The notes below the pieces were generated by a model. It saw only the letters and a program-made list of their open reading frames with translations, searched no databases and had not been told where the DNA came from. Source: Littorina saxatilis (Eukaryota > Mollusca > Gastropoda > Littorinimorpha > Littorinidae). Taken from it: a stretch of 64,000 nt of DNA. Positions 24,830 to 37,280 of this stretch are shown one piece after another. Position 1 is the first letter of the stretch; the number at the start of each line of letters is the position of its first letter. The position numbers were made by a program, and so were the translations under genes. Where the stretch lies: assembly GCF_037325665.1 (NCBI RefSeq), contig NC_090246.1, forward strand, positions 17,718,389 to 17,782,388. Reading direction: 5' to 3'.

Positions 24830-27000
24830 CTGTCAGTACTGCCTACGTTTGCAACGTCTGCCAGCTGACAGCAACTTCTCGCTCGTGTATGAAAAGTGAA
24901 TCGGCAAAATCAGCAAAGAGACACCGGTTAGAAATCCAGAACTGCAAAGAAAACGTCAATCAAACGTCTATAATCTGTGAAAAAGCAAAGACATCTGATC
25001 GAGCATGAAGCAGTGGCGAACGTGTTGTAGCGAACGTTGCTGACAGCCGGAGTATTACTCTACAAAAAGGCAATAAAAACAACAAAATCGCACCTGAAAA
25101 AAGTTAGCACAAATCCCGCATTGGGCCTCAACTTTGAAAAGTGTGTAATACGTCACATCCGGCATAGGATTTCCCGGAAATTACAACGTAAATGATAGTA
25201 GCGATCGTTGGTCCCAAAAATGGACACGGCACGGGTCATTGTAATTGCTTTCCAATGAAGTACAGACTATAAAGGTGTGTTTTCAATGTCAAAATAAAAT
25301 CATGTTATCATCTCTTATGGTAAAGTAGCTTAATTACTTAGTTTATCTGTGAAGACTTAGTGTCAGACAGACAGCTTCCGGTTCTCATTGGATTTTGTGT
25401 GTGCAAAATATGCAATGCAAAATCCATATTTGGGCTTTTTTGTTTGTTTGTATGTTTAGATATTGCAGCTCTGCTATCAAATATGACCAGTCAGTGTGAA
25501 TCGAGTGCCTTTGCGTTTCTCTTTTCACATCAATGGTTGGCTGCTGTCATGCAGAAGAAAATGACGTCTGTCCGGATTCACACGTTTGCTTCCATACACA
25601 TGTGCATAAAATGCCAACAAAAACAACTCAAACGATTTTTTTGTCATAATTTTATTCAAAATGACACATTTTTGCATAGCATATAAAAAAAAAATTGGTA
25701 CAAGTTAGAAATCAGAGCACATTGTGCAGTCAACAGAATGTCTCAATACCGTGAAACCTGCCCGGAGTCAATTTTTCGTGGAGTAAAAATGTCGTGTTAC
25801 ACCGGTTCATGACCGTTGTGGTAACGAGCGCACATTTGCTGTCTCTATATTGTGTTCCTACGAATCGAAAGTACGATCGCCAAGCCCTTCTGTCATTGAA
25901 GGCAACGTTCGATATTTCCGTCTGTCAGCGTCGCCAACGTTCGACAGATTGTACTACTGTTACTCACAAACTTTCAATTTACACAATGAAATTCCAATAA
26001 CATGCAAACACAAGAATGGGAGACGAAGGGAAAACCTACTAGCGATTGAAATTATGCAAACGAACTCACAAATCCCTCACTTTCCGAATGCAAACGCTGC
26101 AAATCCATATGCGTGCGTTGCTGTGTCGAACGTTGGGTTGACGAACGTTGCTGACAGACGCAACAAAACTTGATCAAAAGGCACTAAAAACGATTAAATG
26201 TTTTATTCACTGGGTATCGCATTCCTCTTTTTCTTCCTGCAGACGATCTGAAGCGGTTGAAACGTCGTTTCCGATGAAAAGCTCGGTTATTTCCGTTAAA
26301 AACGAAGTTTGCCGAACGTGTGATTCAGTCTACAGACACCGGTCGGATCACAAGAAAAATGTTCATTCTTTGCGATTTTGTGATACTGTTGATGATACAC
26401 CTGCTTTCCAGTGAAGAACATCAATAAAATGATGTTGACAAGCAAGAATAACAAAGACAAAAGCACGCGATGTGTCAAATTAGGCTTTGCTTTTCAAACA
26501 AAGCACGTGTTTTTTTTCCTGACAGACGCTTTCGGTGGTGATTGAAAATTTGTCCAGAAACGGTTTTATGCTCCTATTTGATATTTTTTCCCCATTTTAT
26601 CTAGTCAGAGACTAACCTTGTGTATTAATTGAATTAATAACCCCATTATCATAAGTTTTGTGTGTTATTTTCGTGTCTGTTGAATCACACTTTGAAATGG
26701 GGTCATGTGACAGAAGTAAATAGTGTCTGTCAGGATTCACACGTTCGCTTCGAAAAACTCGCTCAAATAATTGCTCAAACACAAACATTTTAGCTTTTAT
26801 TTTTTATTTTTTATTGCAAATACCATACTTACTCATGCCAAGCAGAAAAAATGATGAAAATCAACACAGTGAGCAAGTAATTTGAAGGCAAAGTTTACAC
26901 ACATCAAAGAGTCTGATTTCCGTGAAACATGGGCCCCCCGAATTAAAAAAAAAAAAAACCGGTTAAAATCTGTGCAATCTGGTGCATTCTGGGCATCATT
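24830..27000. repeat. Diverged tandem duplication, unit about 1.1 kb
   Basis: GAACGTTGCTGACAG recurs near 25028 and 26142, and GGATTCACACGTT near 25574 and 26733, at similar spacing. CTGTCAG and CAACGTTCG motifs recur throughout. The halves are strongly diverged. No gene is seen. Confidence 0.35.
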
Positions 27001-27582
27001 TTCAGGGCTGTAATAGTGTTGTGATCTGGTTAAAAATCCCATTTTAGCCTCCCCCCACGATCATTCAACACACCTCCAAACTGGTGAAAACAACACTACT
27101 GTGCGCTGGCTTCATTGAGACCGGCGCCCGGTCGCGTTGCGCGATATTCACACGGATCGTTTTTGCGGAAATTTTTCAACTTCACCGGAATAAATTTGAC
27201 TTAACCGGATTTTGAAAACGGCTTTATCGGATTTCCGGCAATTACCGGAAAAGTAGCAAGCCTGACAAAATCCCCAACGAACATGACTTTGATCGTCTTT
27301 GACCGGCACGTCTCCCCGCCATTGTTTCTGAATTGTTTCATAAAGTGATACAGCTGTGAAAAATGTACGTTGAAAATAAAATGCTTTGCAATAAATGAAT
27401 AATGCCCATCACGATCACGAAAACAAATGACGATCACGATCACGAGACTTGATTTTTTTGTCATCACGGATCACGGGCAAAGTCCCATCACGATCACAGA
27501 AATGGAAATTTCGGCAATCACGGTCACAGAAAGGTAAAAAAACGCCAATCACGATCACGATTTTAAACCCTTTGGGGCCCTC

Positions 27583-27609
27583 TAGAGGGGGAATCGAGAC
27601 GAGGGTGTG

Positions 27610-27670
<61 letters not shown>

Positions 27671-28160
27671 GATTCAGAAAAAAAAATACAGGACCGATCT
27701 TCAAGAAACTTTACATGAGAGTTCCTGAGAATGATATCCCAAGACTTTTCCCCCCATTTGTTTGATACATGTCTTTGATGACGTCATATCGTTTTGTTGT
27801 TGTTGAAAAGTGAGGCCCAGACCCTCAGTTTTTGATAAAATTGATTGACATTTTTGTCAAGCTATCTTCGACGAAGCCCAGACTATGGGATTGCATTTCA
27901 GCTTCGAAGCTTAAACGATATTTGTTAATGAGTTTGGTTATTAAAAATCTCAAGATTCTAATTAAAATTAAAATTGTAGTAATCGATCCAAAAATAATTT
28001 AATCTTATTCTGTATTGTTTCCTGATTCCAAAATCATTTTGATAAGTTATGTTTGAATTAAAGGCACGACTATAACCACACACAAAGACCGAGACGGGTC
28101 ACGCTCGTCTCCGCGTAGCGTGCAAACGCAGCACTTAGGCCTACTTAACCTATTTTCTGT
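27583..28160 (+). repeat. HINE-like repeat family, copy D, degenerate
   Basis: It starts at TAGAGGGGGAATCGAGACG without the usual first 30 bases. A (TG)n array (27614-27664), then GAGCGATTCAG and diverged interior sequence follow. The 3' end is not recognisable. Confidence 0.6.
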
Positions 28161-28187
28161 CATTAGTCAAAACTTGACTAAATGTAA

Positions 28188-29020
28188 AAACAAGTCGCGT
28201 AAAGCGAAAATACAATATTTAGTCAAGTAGCTGTCGAACTCACAGAATGAAACTGAACGCAACGCCATTTTTCAGCAAGACCGTATACTCGTAGCGGGGT
28301 AGTAGTTGCGCTAAGAAGGATAGCACGCTTTTCTGTACCTCTCTTTGTTTTAACTTTCTGAGCGTGTTTTTAATCGAAACATATCATATCTATATGTTTT
28401 TGGAATCAGGAACCGACAAGGAATAAGATGAAAGTGTTTTTAAATTGATTTGGACAATATAATTTTGATAATAATTTTTATATATTTAATTTTCAGAGCT
28501 TGTTTTTAATCCGAATATAACATATTTATATGTTTTTGGAATCAGCAAATGATGGAAAATGAGATAAACGTAAATTTGGATCGTTTTATAAATTTTTATT
28601 TTTTTTTTACAATTTTCCGATTTTTAATGACCAAAGTCATTAATTAATTTTTAAGCCACCACGCTGAAATGCAATACCGAAGTCCGGGCTTCGTCGAAGA
28701 TTACTTGACCAAAATTTGAACCAATTTGGTTGAAAAATGAGGGCGTGACAGTGCCGCCTCAACTTTCACGAAAAGCCGGATATGACGTCATCAAAGACAT
28801 TTATCAAAAAAATGAAAAAAACGTTCGGGGATTTCATACCCAGGAACTCTCATGTCAAATTTCATAAAGATCGGTCCAGTAGTTTAGTCTGAATCGCTCT
28901 ACACACACACACACACACACACACAGACACACAGACACACACACACGCACATACACCACGACCCTCGTTTCGATTCCCCCTCGATGTTAAAATATTTAGT
29001 CAAAACTTGACTAAATGTAA
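28188..29020 (-). repeat. HINE-like repeat family, copy E
   Basis: This is a full-length copy in reverse, from AACAAGTCGCGTAAAGCG to CTTGACTAAAT. It shares the variant CGAAACGAGG with copy F, so E and F are close relatives in inverted orientation. Confidence 0.85.
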
Positions 29021-29039
29021 AAACAACTATTGATCCCAG

Positions 29040-29515
29040 ATCGCGGTGGCTACAGTACAGGACTTTGTACAGAATTATCCCAACAAGGCGTCTGTTATTT
29101 TTGAAGAAAATTGTACTCTTCACTATGTTTTTTCTGTAAAGAGGAAGACAGTTTGGATCACTTTTTCTGGGACTGTCCTACGTAGTACAAGTTTTTTGGT
29201 GATTATTTTTACAGTGGCTGCAGGAAAGTTGTTCACACTGTACACAGTTGACGTTGTCAAAGGAATTGATCATGTTTGGTTGTAAAGAGGCTGTACATGC
29301 AGACAGGGTTTTTGATTTGTTCCCGTTGCTTGCAAAATAGTATTTATATACCGCAAGATTAAAAGACATGTTGCTACACATTGACGTTTTTAAGAAAATG
29401 GTACAACAACGATTTAGAATAGAAAAATATTACGCCCTAATTAGTAGCAATATTCAATAATTTTATGCCGAATGGAACCCTTATATGGAACATTTTTGAT
29501 TGATCCTGTTATTGT
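29040..29515 (+). mobile_element. LINE 3'-end fragment
   Basis: Pieces such as DSLDHFFWDC, LLAKYYLYTARLKDML, F-K-K-M-V-Q-Q-R-F and W-N-P-Y match the C-terminus of LINE ORF2 proteins of the kind EHLFWDC...LAKYFIY...W-P. The fragment is frame-broken and has no reverse transcriptase core. It fills the gap between the inverted copies E and F. Confidence 0.6.
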
Positions 29516-29517
29516 TT

Positions 29518-30388
29518 TTATATTTAGTCAAGTTTTGACTAAATATTTTAACATCGAGGGGGAATCGAAACGAGGGTCGTGGTGTATGTGCGTGCGTGTG
29601 TGTGTGTGTGTGTCTGTGTGTGTGTGTAGAGCGATTCAGACTAAACTACTGGACCGATCTTTATGAAATTTGACATGAGAGTTCCTGGTTATGAAATCCC
29701 CGAACGTTTTTTTCATTTTTTGGATAAATGTCTTTGATGACGTCATATCCGGCTTTTCGTGAAAGTTGAGGCGGCACTGTCACGCCCTCATTTTTCAACC
29801 AAATTGATTGAAATTTTGGTCAAGCAATCTTCGACGAAGCCCGGACTTCGGTATTGCATTTCAGCTTGGTGGCTTAAACATTAATTAATGACTTTGGTCA
29901 TTAAAAATCGGAAAATTGTAAAAAAAAATAAAAATTTATAAAACGATCCAAATTTACGTTTATCTTATTCTCCATCATTTGCTGATTCAAAAAACATATA
30001 AATATGTTATATTCAGATTAAAAACAAGCTCTGAAAATTAAATATATAAAAATTATTATCAAAATTAAATTGTCCAAATCAATTTAAAAACACTTTCATC
30101 TTATTCCTTGTCGGTTCCTGATTCCAAAAACATATAGATATGATATGTTTGGATTAAAAACACGCTCAGAAAGTTAAAACAAAGAGAGGTACAGAAAAGC
30201 GTGCTATCCTTCTTAGCGCAACTACTACCCCGCTCTTCTTGTCAATTTCACTGCCTTTGCCATGAGCGGTGGACTGACGATGCTACGAGTATACGGTCTT
30301 GCTGAAAAATGGCGTTGCGTTCAGTTTCATTCTGTGAGTTCGACAGCTACTTGACTAAATATTGTATTTTCCCCTTACGCGACTTGTT
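29518..30388 (+). repeat. HINE-like repeat family, copy F
   Basis: Full length, from ATTTAGTCAAG to CTTACGCGACTTGTT. It forms the right arm of a large inverted repeat with copy E around the LINE fragment. Confidence 0.85.
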
Positions 30389-30501
30389 GTCTCCTATTGT
30401 AGGTGTCCAGTCTAAATGCCTTTCGCCGTTTAAGCCATTTATTTTTTAGCTGAACCTGTATCATTCACTGATAACGAAAACCATCACCACCACCACCACC
30501 A

Positions 30502-30504
<3 letters not shown>

Positions 30505-30533
<29 letters not shown>

Positions 30534-30590
30534 TGTCTGTCTGTCTGTCTGTCTGTCTCTGTCTCTGTCTCTCTCTGTCTCTCTCTCTTT
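30505..30590. repeat. Compound CT/GTCT microsatellite
   Basis: Short CT and TGTC runs fill the gap directly upstream of copy G. Confidence 0.85.
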
Positions 30591-31438
30591 TACATTTAGT
30601 CAAGTTTTGACTAAATGTTTTAACGTAGAGGGGGGAATCGAGACGAGGGTGTGGTGTATGTGTTTGTGTGTGTGTAGAGCGATTCAGAGAAAACTACTGG
30701 ACCGATCTTCATGAAACTTGACATGAGAGATCCTGAGTATATCTCCAGACGTTTTTTTCATTTTTTTGATAAATGGTTTTGATGACGTCATGTCCGGCTT
30801 TTCGTGAAAGTTGAGGCGGCACTGTCACGCTCTCATTTTTCAACCAAATTGGTTGAAATTTTGGTCAAGTAATCTTCGACGAAGCCCAGACTTTGGTATT
30901 GCATTTCAGCTTGAAGGCTTAAAAATTAATTAATGAGTTTGCTCATTAAAGTTGTCATTAAAATCGATTTTTCGCAAACAGATTTAAAATTGATTGCATC
31001 GTATTCTTCATCACATTCTGAATCTAAAAATATATACATATGTCATGTTTACTCTTAAAATGTCATCACAATTAACGAAAATAGATTAATTAATCTTACG
31101 ATTAAAATTTAAGAAATCGATCCAAAAATGATTTCATCTTATTCTTTATCATTTTCTGATTCCAAAAACATATAGATATGATAGGTTGTACTCTAAACAA
31201 GCTCAGAAAGTTAACAAGAATACAGAAAAGCGCGCTTTCCTGCTTAGCACAATACGCTACCGCGCTAATCTGGCGTGTCAATATCACTACGTTTTGCACG
31301 TGGGAGGTGAGCGATTTCCTTCACGCGGGGATTGACGAAGCTGTACTGTCTTGGTGAAAAAATACAGTGCGTTCAGTTTCATCCCGCGAGTTCGACAGCT
31401 TGACTAAATGTAGTAATTTCGCCTTACGCGACTTGTTT
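30591..31438 (+). repeat. HINE-like repeat family, copy G
   Basis: It has the typical start, a short TG run, GAGCGATTCAGA and the end TTCGCCTTACGCGACTTGTTT. The interior is more diverged than in copies A, E and F. Confidence 0.8.
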
Positions 31439-32240
31439 CTTTCTCTTTTCTTACTCCCCCCTCTCTCTGTTCACAAACCATCGCCCATATTAATGTGTAT
31501 TAAATGTATGTATGTTATATGTATGTGCCAATGTATATTTGTAAACATGTGTCTATATACAAAACACAACACACAAAAAACAGAAAAAAATCCAACAACT
31601 TAGCATTAGAATGTAAGTGATAAAACAACAACTCCCTTTGTTTTGCCATACATGTTGCTCTTGTATTGATGAAAAAAAAGTACACCAGCATACCCTTAAT
31701 TGTCTAGTCTGAAGTCCATATTTCTTGATCGTTCGTCTTAGCTTTTAGCTGTGAATAAAGCAGTCAACAATTGCTTTGGCATGGTGTTTATTTTCCTTGT
31801 GAGTGAGACAAAACGAAACACCCCGTATATTCAAGGCTACATCGAGCGTGCGCCGCCGTGCCGCCAAGCGATTGTTGGCTTGGGTGTGTTGATGTGTATA
31901 GTTACCAACGCGCGGGGCAATTTTATTCCAAACCAGACGTCACAACAATTCTCCACTACACAGTTTTGACTGCTTCCTTTCTTTTTGAATTTTTGCACAA
32001 TACAGACCGTTTTGAATGGTGATATTTCACATATCAACGCAGGACACATCAATGAACATAATAGTCTGGCTTGTCATTTATCGACAAAGAAGCGTGAAGG
32101 ATGGGATGGAAGTGGGCGAATATGCTTGAGTGAGAACAGATCTACAGCAAACCGGTTCGTATGTTCGTTTACGTGTATATCAAGTTTCTCGTCGAAAACC
32201 ACACATGTGCTAGATACAAACCTTACAAACAATTTTCTCC
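31439..32240. other. Spacer, nothing recognised
   Basis: No gene, RNA or repeat family is recognised here. Confidence 0.4.
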
Positions 32241-32627
32241 CCCCTTTCCTAACCTAGGTGGTGGGTTCAAGTGCTAGTCTTTCGGATGAGACGAAAAACC
32301 GAGGTCCCTTCGTGTACACTACATTGGGGTGTGCACGTTAAAGATCCCACGATTGACAAAAGGGTCTTTCCTGGCAAAATTGTATAGGCATAGATAAAAA
32401 ATGTCCACCAAATACCCGTGTGACTTGGAATAAAGTGTAAAAAAATTCCATCTCACACGGCATTAAGTCTCAGGGCTTGGAAACATGAATACACGCATGC
32501 AGGGAAAAAAAATGGGTAGCGCCGTATACTGTATGGCAGCTCGCTTTCCCCAGGGAGAAAGCAGCCCGAATTTCTGTGAGGTTACCCTCATGGACTATAT
32601 ACAAATCTTATCCTTATCCTTATCCTT
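32241..32627 (+). mobile_element. SINE with TTATCC tail
   Basis: The body reads GTCTTTCGGATGAGACG, GTGTGCACGTTAAAGATCCC and GTCTCAGGGCTTGG, then the tail (TTATCC)n. It shares the GATCCCACG and CTCAGGGCTTGG motifs with the SINE at 22123-22550. The tRNA-like head is truncated or unclear. Confidence 0.7.
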
Positions 32628-33009
32628 ACTCATTCCCACAACCATGAATTTAATACACTAGACTAGAAAATGCGAGCAGTTGCAAAGCAGCTATGCTTAC
32701 TTCAATGCTGATGTTTTTTGAAGACCAAAGTCCGCTATCACAAAGTTGTGACGGATCAAAATGGGCCCAAGGATGATTGTGTCATTTAATTACAGTGAGT
32801 TTACAATGCTCCTTCGCCATAATTATACTCGACTCAAAAAGAAGAAAAAACAAACATTTTTCTCAAAAGATTGGTCAATTCAAACAGTATGACTTGAGTT
32901 TGAATGCCGCAGTCACTAAATACCAGTCTAGAAGTAAACCGCACATGATCCTCACGAAATTTTGAAAGAGAAAAACAAGAGAAAAAACAACAACAAAAAC
33001 AACAACATG
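32628..33009. other. Spacer, nothing recognised
   Basis: AT-rich sequence with no supported feature. Confidence 0.4.
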
Positions 33010-33020
33010 AATAAGGACAG

Positions 33021-33387
33021 CTTCTTCTTATTCTTCTTCAGCGTTCCAGAAATGTCTGGTTACGTGTGAGCTCGTTTGCCCATTTGGGTTCCCCACACTA
33101 TACTCTGAGAGCATAGTCAGCTCACTTCGCTTTCGTTGAGTAGGCATGCTGGGTATTTTCGTGTTTCCATAACCCACCGAACTCCGACATGGATTTCAGG
33201 ATATTTTCCGTGCGCACTTGGTCTTGTGCTTGCGTGTACACACGAAGCAGGTCTGCACATAAGTTGACCTGGGAGATCGGAAAAATCATCTCCACTCTTA
33301 ACCCACCAGGCGGCAGCGACCGGGATTCGAACTCACGACCTCCCGCTTAGGAGGCCGACGTCTTACCACCACGCCACTGCGCCCGTC
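33021..33387 (-). mobile_element. tRNA-derived SINE with GAA tail and perfect 11-bp duplication
   Basis: AATAAGGACAG flanks it at 33010-33020 and 33388-33398. On the minus strand it starts GACGGGCGCAGTGGCGTGGTGG (A-box region), has GAGTTCGAATCCCGG (B box) and ends in (GAAGAA)-like units. The intact duplication suggests a fairly recent insertion. Confidence 0.92.
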
Positions 33388-33398
33388 AATAAGGACAG

Positions 33399-34157
33399 CA
33401 CAACTTATAATACGCCGTCTGCTTAAGATGCGTGTTTAATGTTGTCAGCGACACTGTCAAAGACTGATAGAAAATCAGTACATGTACAACGATCCCGACA
33501 ACGTGAAACATTATTAGCATGAAATGTGCTTACACACAGTCTTGATTGGCTGAACAAAGAATTACAGACCAGGTTTACGGGTGACTTGCCGAATCAGCAC
33601 CTCCCAAATCGCCGCCTCCTAAATTGCACCCACCCAAATCGTCCCACATAGCTGTGGGTGGTATTTCGGCCCCGCTAATCAGAACACACTCACAGAGCAA
33701 TCGTAAAGGCAGGTTTGATGTCAGTCTGATACTCCCGAACAACAGATTTGTAGAACACTAGCACGTGCACGAGTGCAGACACAAAAGTCTCACTTCGTGC
33801 TACATCAGTTTATCAGTGTTGACCAGGAATCATGAGTTCAACAGTCTCTGTAAGAAGCCGAATGTAATGGTTCACCTGAATGATAACAACAACATCCACA
33901 TCCACGTGTTTTTACTGATGCCTTTTAAAATATTTGCATGAATGTCTGCAGTTTCTTTTGATGAAGAGTATACATGTCTTGAGGCTACTTCATTGATTAC
34001 AGATACAGAACAAAAGCGACAGGAAACCCCGTGTTCTTTCCAACGGTTAAGTGGGTAATTGTCAAAACATTTCCTTGTGTAAAAACAATTAATTATTACT
34101 AATAAACCCGTAAAGAAAGTAATCAGCTGTCAGGAAATACTCTTGTCAAATCATGAA
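33399..34157. other. Spacer, nothing recognised
   Basis: No gene or repeat family is recognised. Confidence 0.4.
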
Positions 34158-34294
34158 TTCCTGAGATGTGTTGCACGAAGCCGGAACCGTGCTCAGTGGA
34201 TCCCATCCAGCTTGGTAGGAATCAGCCGCGGAATTGGATTGGTTGATATCGAGGGTAGTTGGGTGGGACCCAGTTTTGGCTTCGTGCCGCAAGC
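34158..34294. repeat. Short foldback sequence
   Basis: GCACGAAGCC with CAGTGGATCCCATCCA on the left pairs with TGGGTGGGACCCAG and GGCTTCGTGC on the right, forming a hairpin of about 137 bp. It may be a small MITE. Confidence 0.6.
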
Positions 34295-34429
34295 CAGGCC
34301 TGTTCTTCGAGTCTTCTTCTTCTTCGTTCACTAGAGTTCTTCGAGTCAAGATTGACATTTTCATCGGTGGACGTATGCGTAGGGGGGTGGGTGAGCGGTC
34401 AAAAAGACTGCGCGCGCGCGCGCCACGGT

Positions 34430-34529
34430 GTGTATATCACAGAGATATTAGAATATTCTATATCTCTGTGGTGTGTATCTGTGTGTGCGCTGGTGTATAT
34501 TTGTGTCAGTTCCGGCTTCATCTCAAGGC

Positions 34530-34572
<43 letters not shown>

Positions 34573-34602
34573 ACACACTGAGTAGCCTTGAGATCAGAGA
34601 CA
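34430..34602. repeat. Hairpin and TG array with inverted flanks
   Basis: CACAGAGATAT/ATATCTCTGTG forms a hairpin at about 34438-34471. A (TG)n array near 34533-34571 is bordered by TCTCAAGGCTAC and its inverted copy GTAGCCTTGAGA. Confidence 0.75.
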
Positions 34603-34898
34603 TAGATAGAAGAGATGCGAAGCGCTGTGTATATGTGTCAGTGGGTGTGTCAGTGTGTGTGCAGGCATTTGCTGGTGTATGTATGTGTTCTTCATCACAA
34701 TGATATTTGTATGTGTTCTTCATCACAAGGATATTTGTATGTACTAACACTTGGCTACGTGCTGATTAGCTCCTCAGTTATTTCAATCTATGCTTGATTT
34801 TAGTATTTCTCTAGCTCTCTATCTATCTCAAGCTTACACACACACAGGCACACACACAAATGTGGTCTCTTCATTGTCTGAGGAGACTGACTCATCTG

Positions 34899-35081
<183 letters not shown>

Positions 35082-35457
35082 AATCAAGACAGAAAAGCAA
35101 CGTCAGTTTCTGATGATCGTCCTTATGTCTTTAAAAAAACAAACACACACCTCCAGACCACCTGATTTTAATTCTCTCCCGAAACACGTCATATGCCCAT
35201 GGTCATTATTTTCTCTTGCTTGGTGGACAGCACCAGATGTTACTAGGATTCATTTTAGTTGTCAAATTTGCCAATATGGCCATATAAATGTTTCAAAAAT
35301 ACTTGGAAGTTGAAGGCAATCATTAGCCTCACCTTTCCCTTCTGTAAGTTTGGAACATCTTCAAAAATTGTGAAAATGCTTTCTGCGATTTGACAAACAA
35401 AATCCCTTCGTACACTAACCTAGCCAGTTTCCATTGGCATTTCAAACACGAATTCCA

Positions 35458-36423
35458 GGCTTAAATGCACACTCCTTCTCGTGAAAACAGTTGGGCTCAC
35501 CACTTCAGGTCTGGCCAAGCTTTACATTGGATAAGACCATTCTTCCACTTGGACATGTACAAAAAATGAAGACCTTGACTGCTTGCAGTGGCGAGTTGGA
35601 TGTATGATAAATTAACTTCTTACAAAACAAGAAATTCCTCCGAGGTAGGAAAAACACCCCCGTCCTTAGCACGAACATGATTCAGGGGCCATAATGCCAT
35701 TCCTGATCATATCATGTCGAGACCCATACTTGTCGACGACGCCCTAGGTACCACATCACAAACAGAACTGTGCAATACACAGGTGTTTTCTACAGACACA
35801 CTCAAACACACACACACACACAGAGAAGCCGTATATATATATCTATATCTATTGTATAAATATATAGAGATAGATGAGAGTGTATTTTTCGCGTGGCTAT
35901 AAATTGATTCGACCTTTGCACTTTTACAGTGAGGATAATTTACGGGTCCAATTTACGTTCTGGACACTGCGGTGACCTTCTAAAAATAGTAACAGAACGC
36001 CGGGAATATCCGAAGATGCCCCCTCATACTTAGTCCACCAATAACTCCCTAACCGTGTGTTTGACTGGTCCCAATTTTTGTAAGGACCGTCTCAGGAATG
36101 TATAGAACCTGTTCACCAAGTTTGGTGACGATCGGTCCGTTCATTCTTGAGATCTACTTGCGAACACAAACAAACACACAAACAAACAAACAAACAAACA
36201 CATCGACCGAAACCTATACACACCCCTATACCGGGGGTGTAACAACCAGTGGCTCTTACAAAATTAATGCATACAAAAAATTCCTACTGTGCATAGAGAA
36301 CACCCAGGCTGTTTATTTTTGGTATGTGACCAAGTGGAGGGATGGTCTTATCCCATATAAAAGCCTGACCAGATCCAAGACTGTCTGCCGAACTGTTTTG
36401 TCACGGGAAGGAGTGTGCCTTTA
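35458..36423. mobile_element. MITE with ~90-bp inverted arms, same family as 11275-11575
   Basis: The arms at about 35458-35551 and 36331-36423 share GCACACTCCTTC, GTGAAAACAGTT and GGATAAGACCAT in inverted form. The interior includes a separate low-copy repeat at 36095-36240 and a TATATATCTATATC hairpin region near 35832. Confidence 0.7.
36095..36240. repeat. Interspersed repeat with ACAAACAAACAA run
   Basis: AACCTGTTCACCAAGTTTGG, GACGATCGGTCCGTTC, an (ACAA)n run and CCGGGGGTGTAA form a pattern common in invertebrate genomes, recalled from memory. It lies inside the 35458-36423 MITE. Confidence 0.45.
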
Positions 36424-37100
36424 ATAATTAATGTTTCTCTGCTCACCTACTCCATCAAGCAAATTGTGTGCACTGAACTTAGAAATCTGATGCTCCAAAC
36501 TGAGTGGATACATAGCCGCAAGATATATGAAGGTAAGCAAAAAGGAAATTCACCCATGAACAGTTTGCACCAGAATCATTTCTGGAATCAAGCCAGCACA
36601 CAAATGAATAATGCTTTTTTTAATTTATTAATTTCACACATAATAAACACAGAAAGAGTCAACAAATCCTGATAATTTAACACTGTACAAGAAAACAATC
36701 CATGAATAAATGCTGATGAGATAAAATTCGACCATATCTAAAATTACCTTTACATTATATTTTACATCCCTATAAGCCATACAACGCATATGGAATAGTC
36801 CATGTAGCTTAATAAAAGATACAATCCTTTTATCCTGTTTAAAACATTTTAACCAACACAGTTCTGCCAAAGATTTGGGTTAGTAACTTGGACAATCACC
36901 AAAATCCAACAGCCTAACTGCTCTGTACGTGTATAGCACAAGGATTTTTTTTTTAGCCGAGTTAGTTTTGTAAATGACAAAATGTAACAGTGTTATAATG
37001 TGCAAAATAAATTCAGACCTTCACAAAAGTTTTATTTGTCATATTGGTTTGAAATTCTCCGTACATTTGTGTTGCATAATTCCAGCAGAACATTTCTTCA
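36424..37100. other. Spacer, nothing recognised
   Basis: AT-rich sequence without a supported gene. Confidence 0.4.
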
Positions 37101-37280
37101 TCAGTCTTTAAAATACAGCCATTTCTGCATCATGCAGTCTTCAAAATACAGCAATTTCTGCATCATGTAGTCTTCAAAATACAGCCATTTCTGCATCATG
37201 CAGTCTTCAAAATACAGCCATTTCTGCATCATGCAGTCTTCAAAATACAGCCATATCTGCATCATGCAGTCTTCAAAATA
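37101..37280. repeat. 33-bp tandem repeat
   Basis: About five and a half units of CAGTCTTCAAAATACAGCCA plus TTTCTGCATCATG. A further unit follows the Tigger insertion at 38373-38409, so the array was once continuous. Confidence 0.92.
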
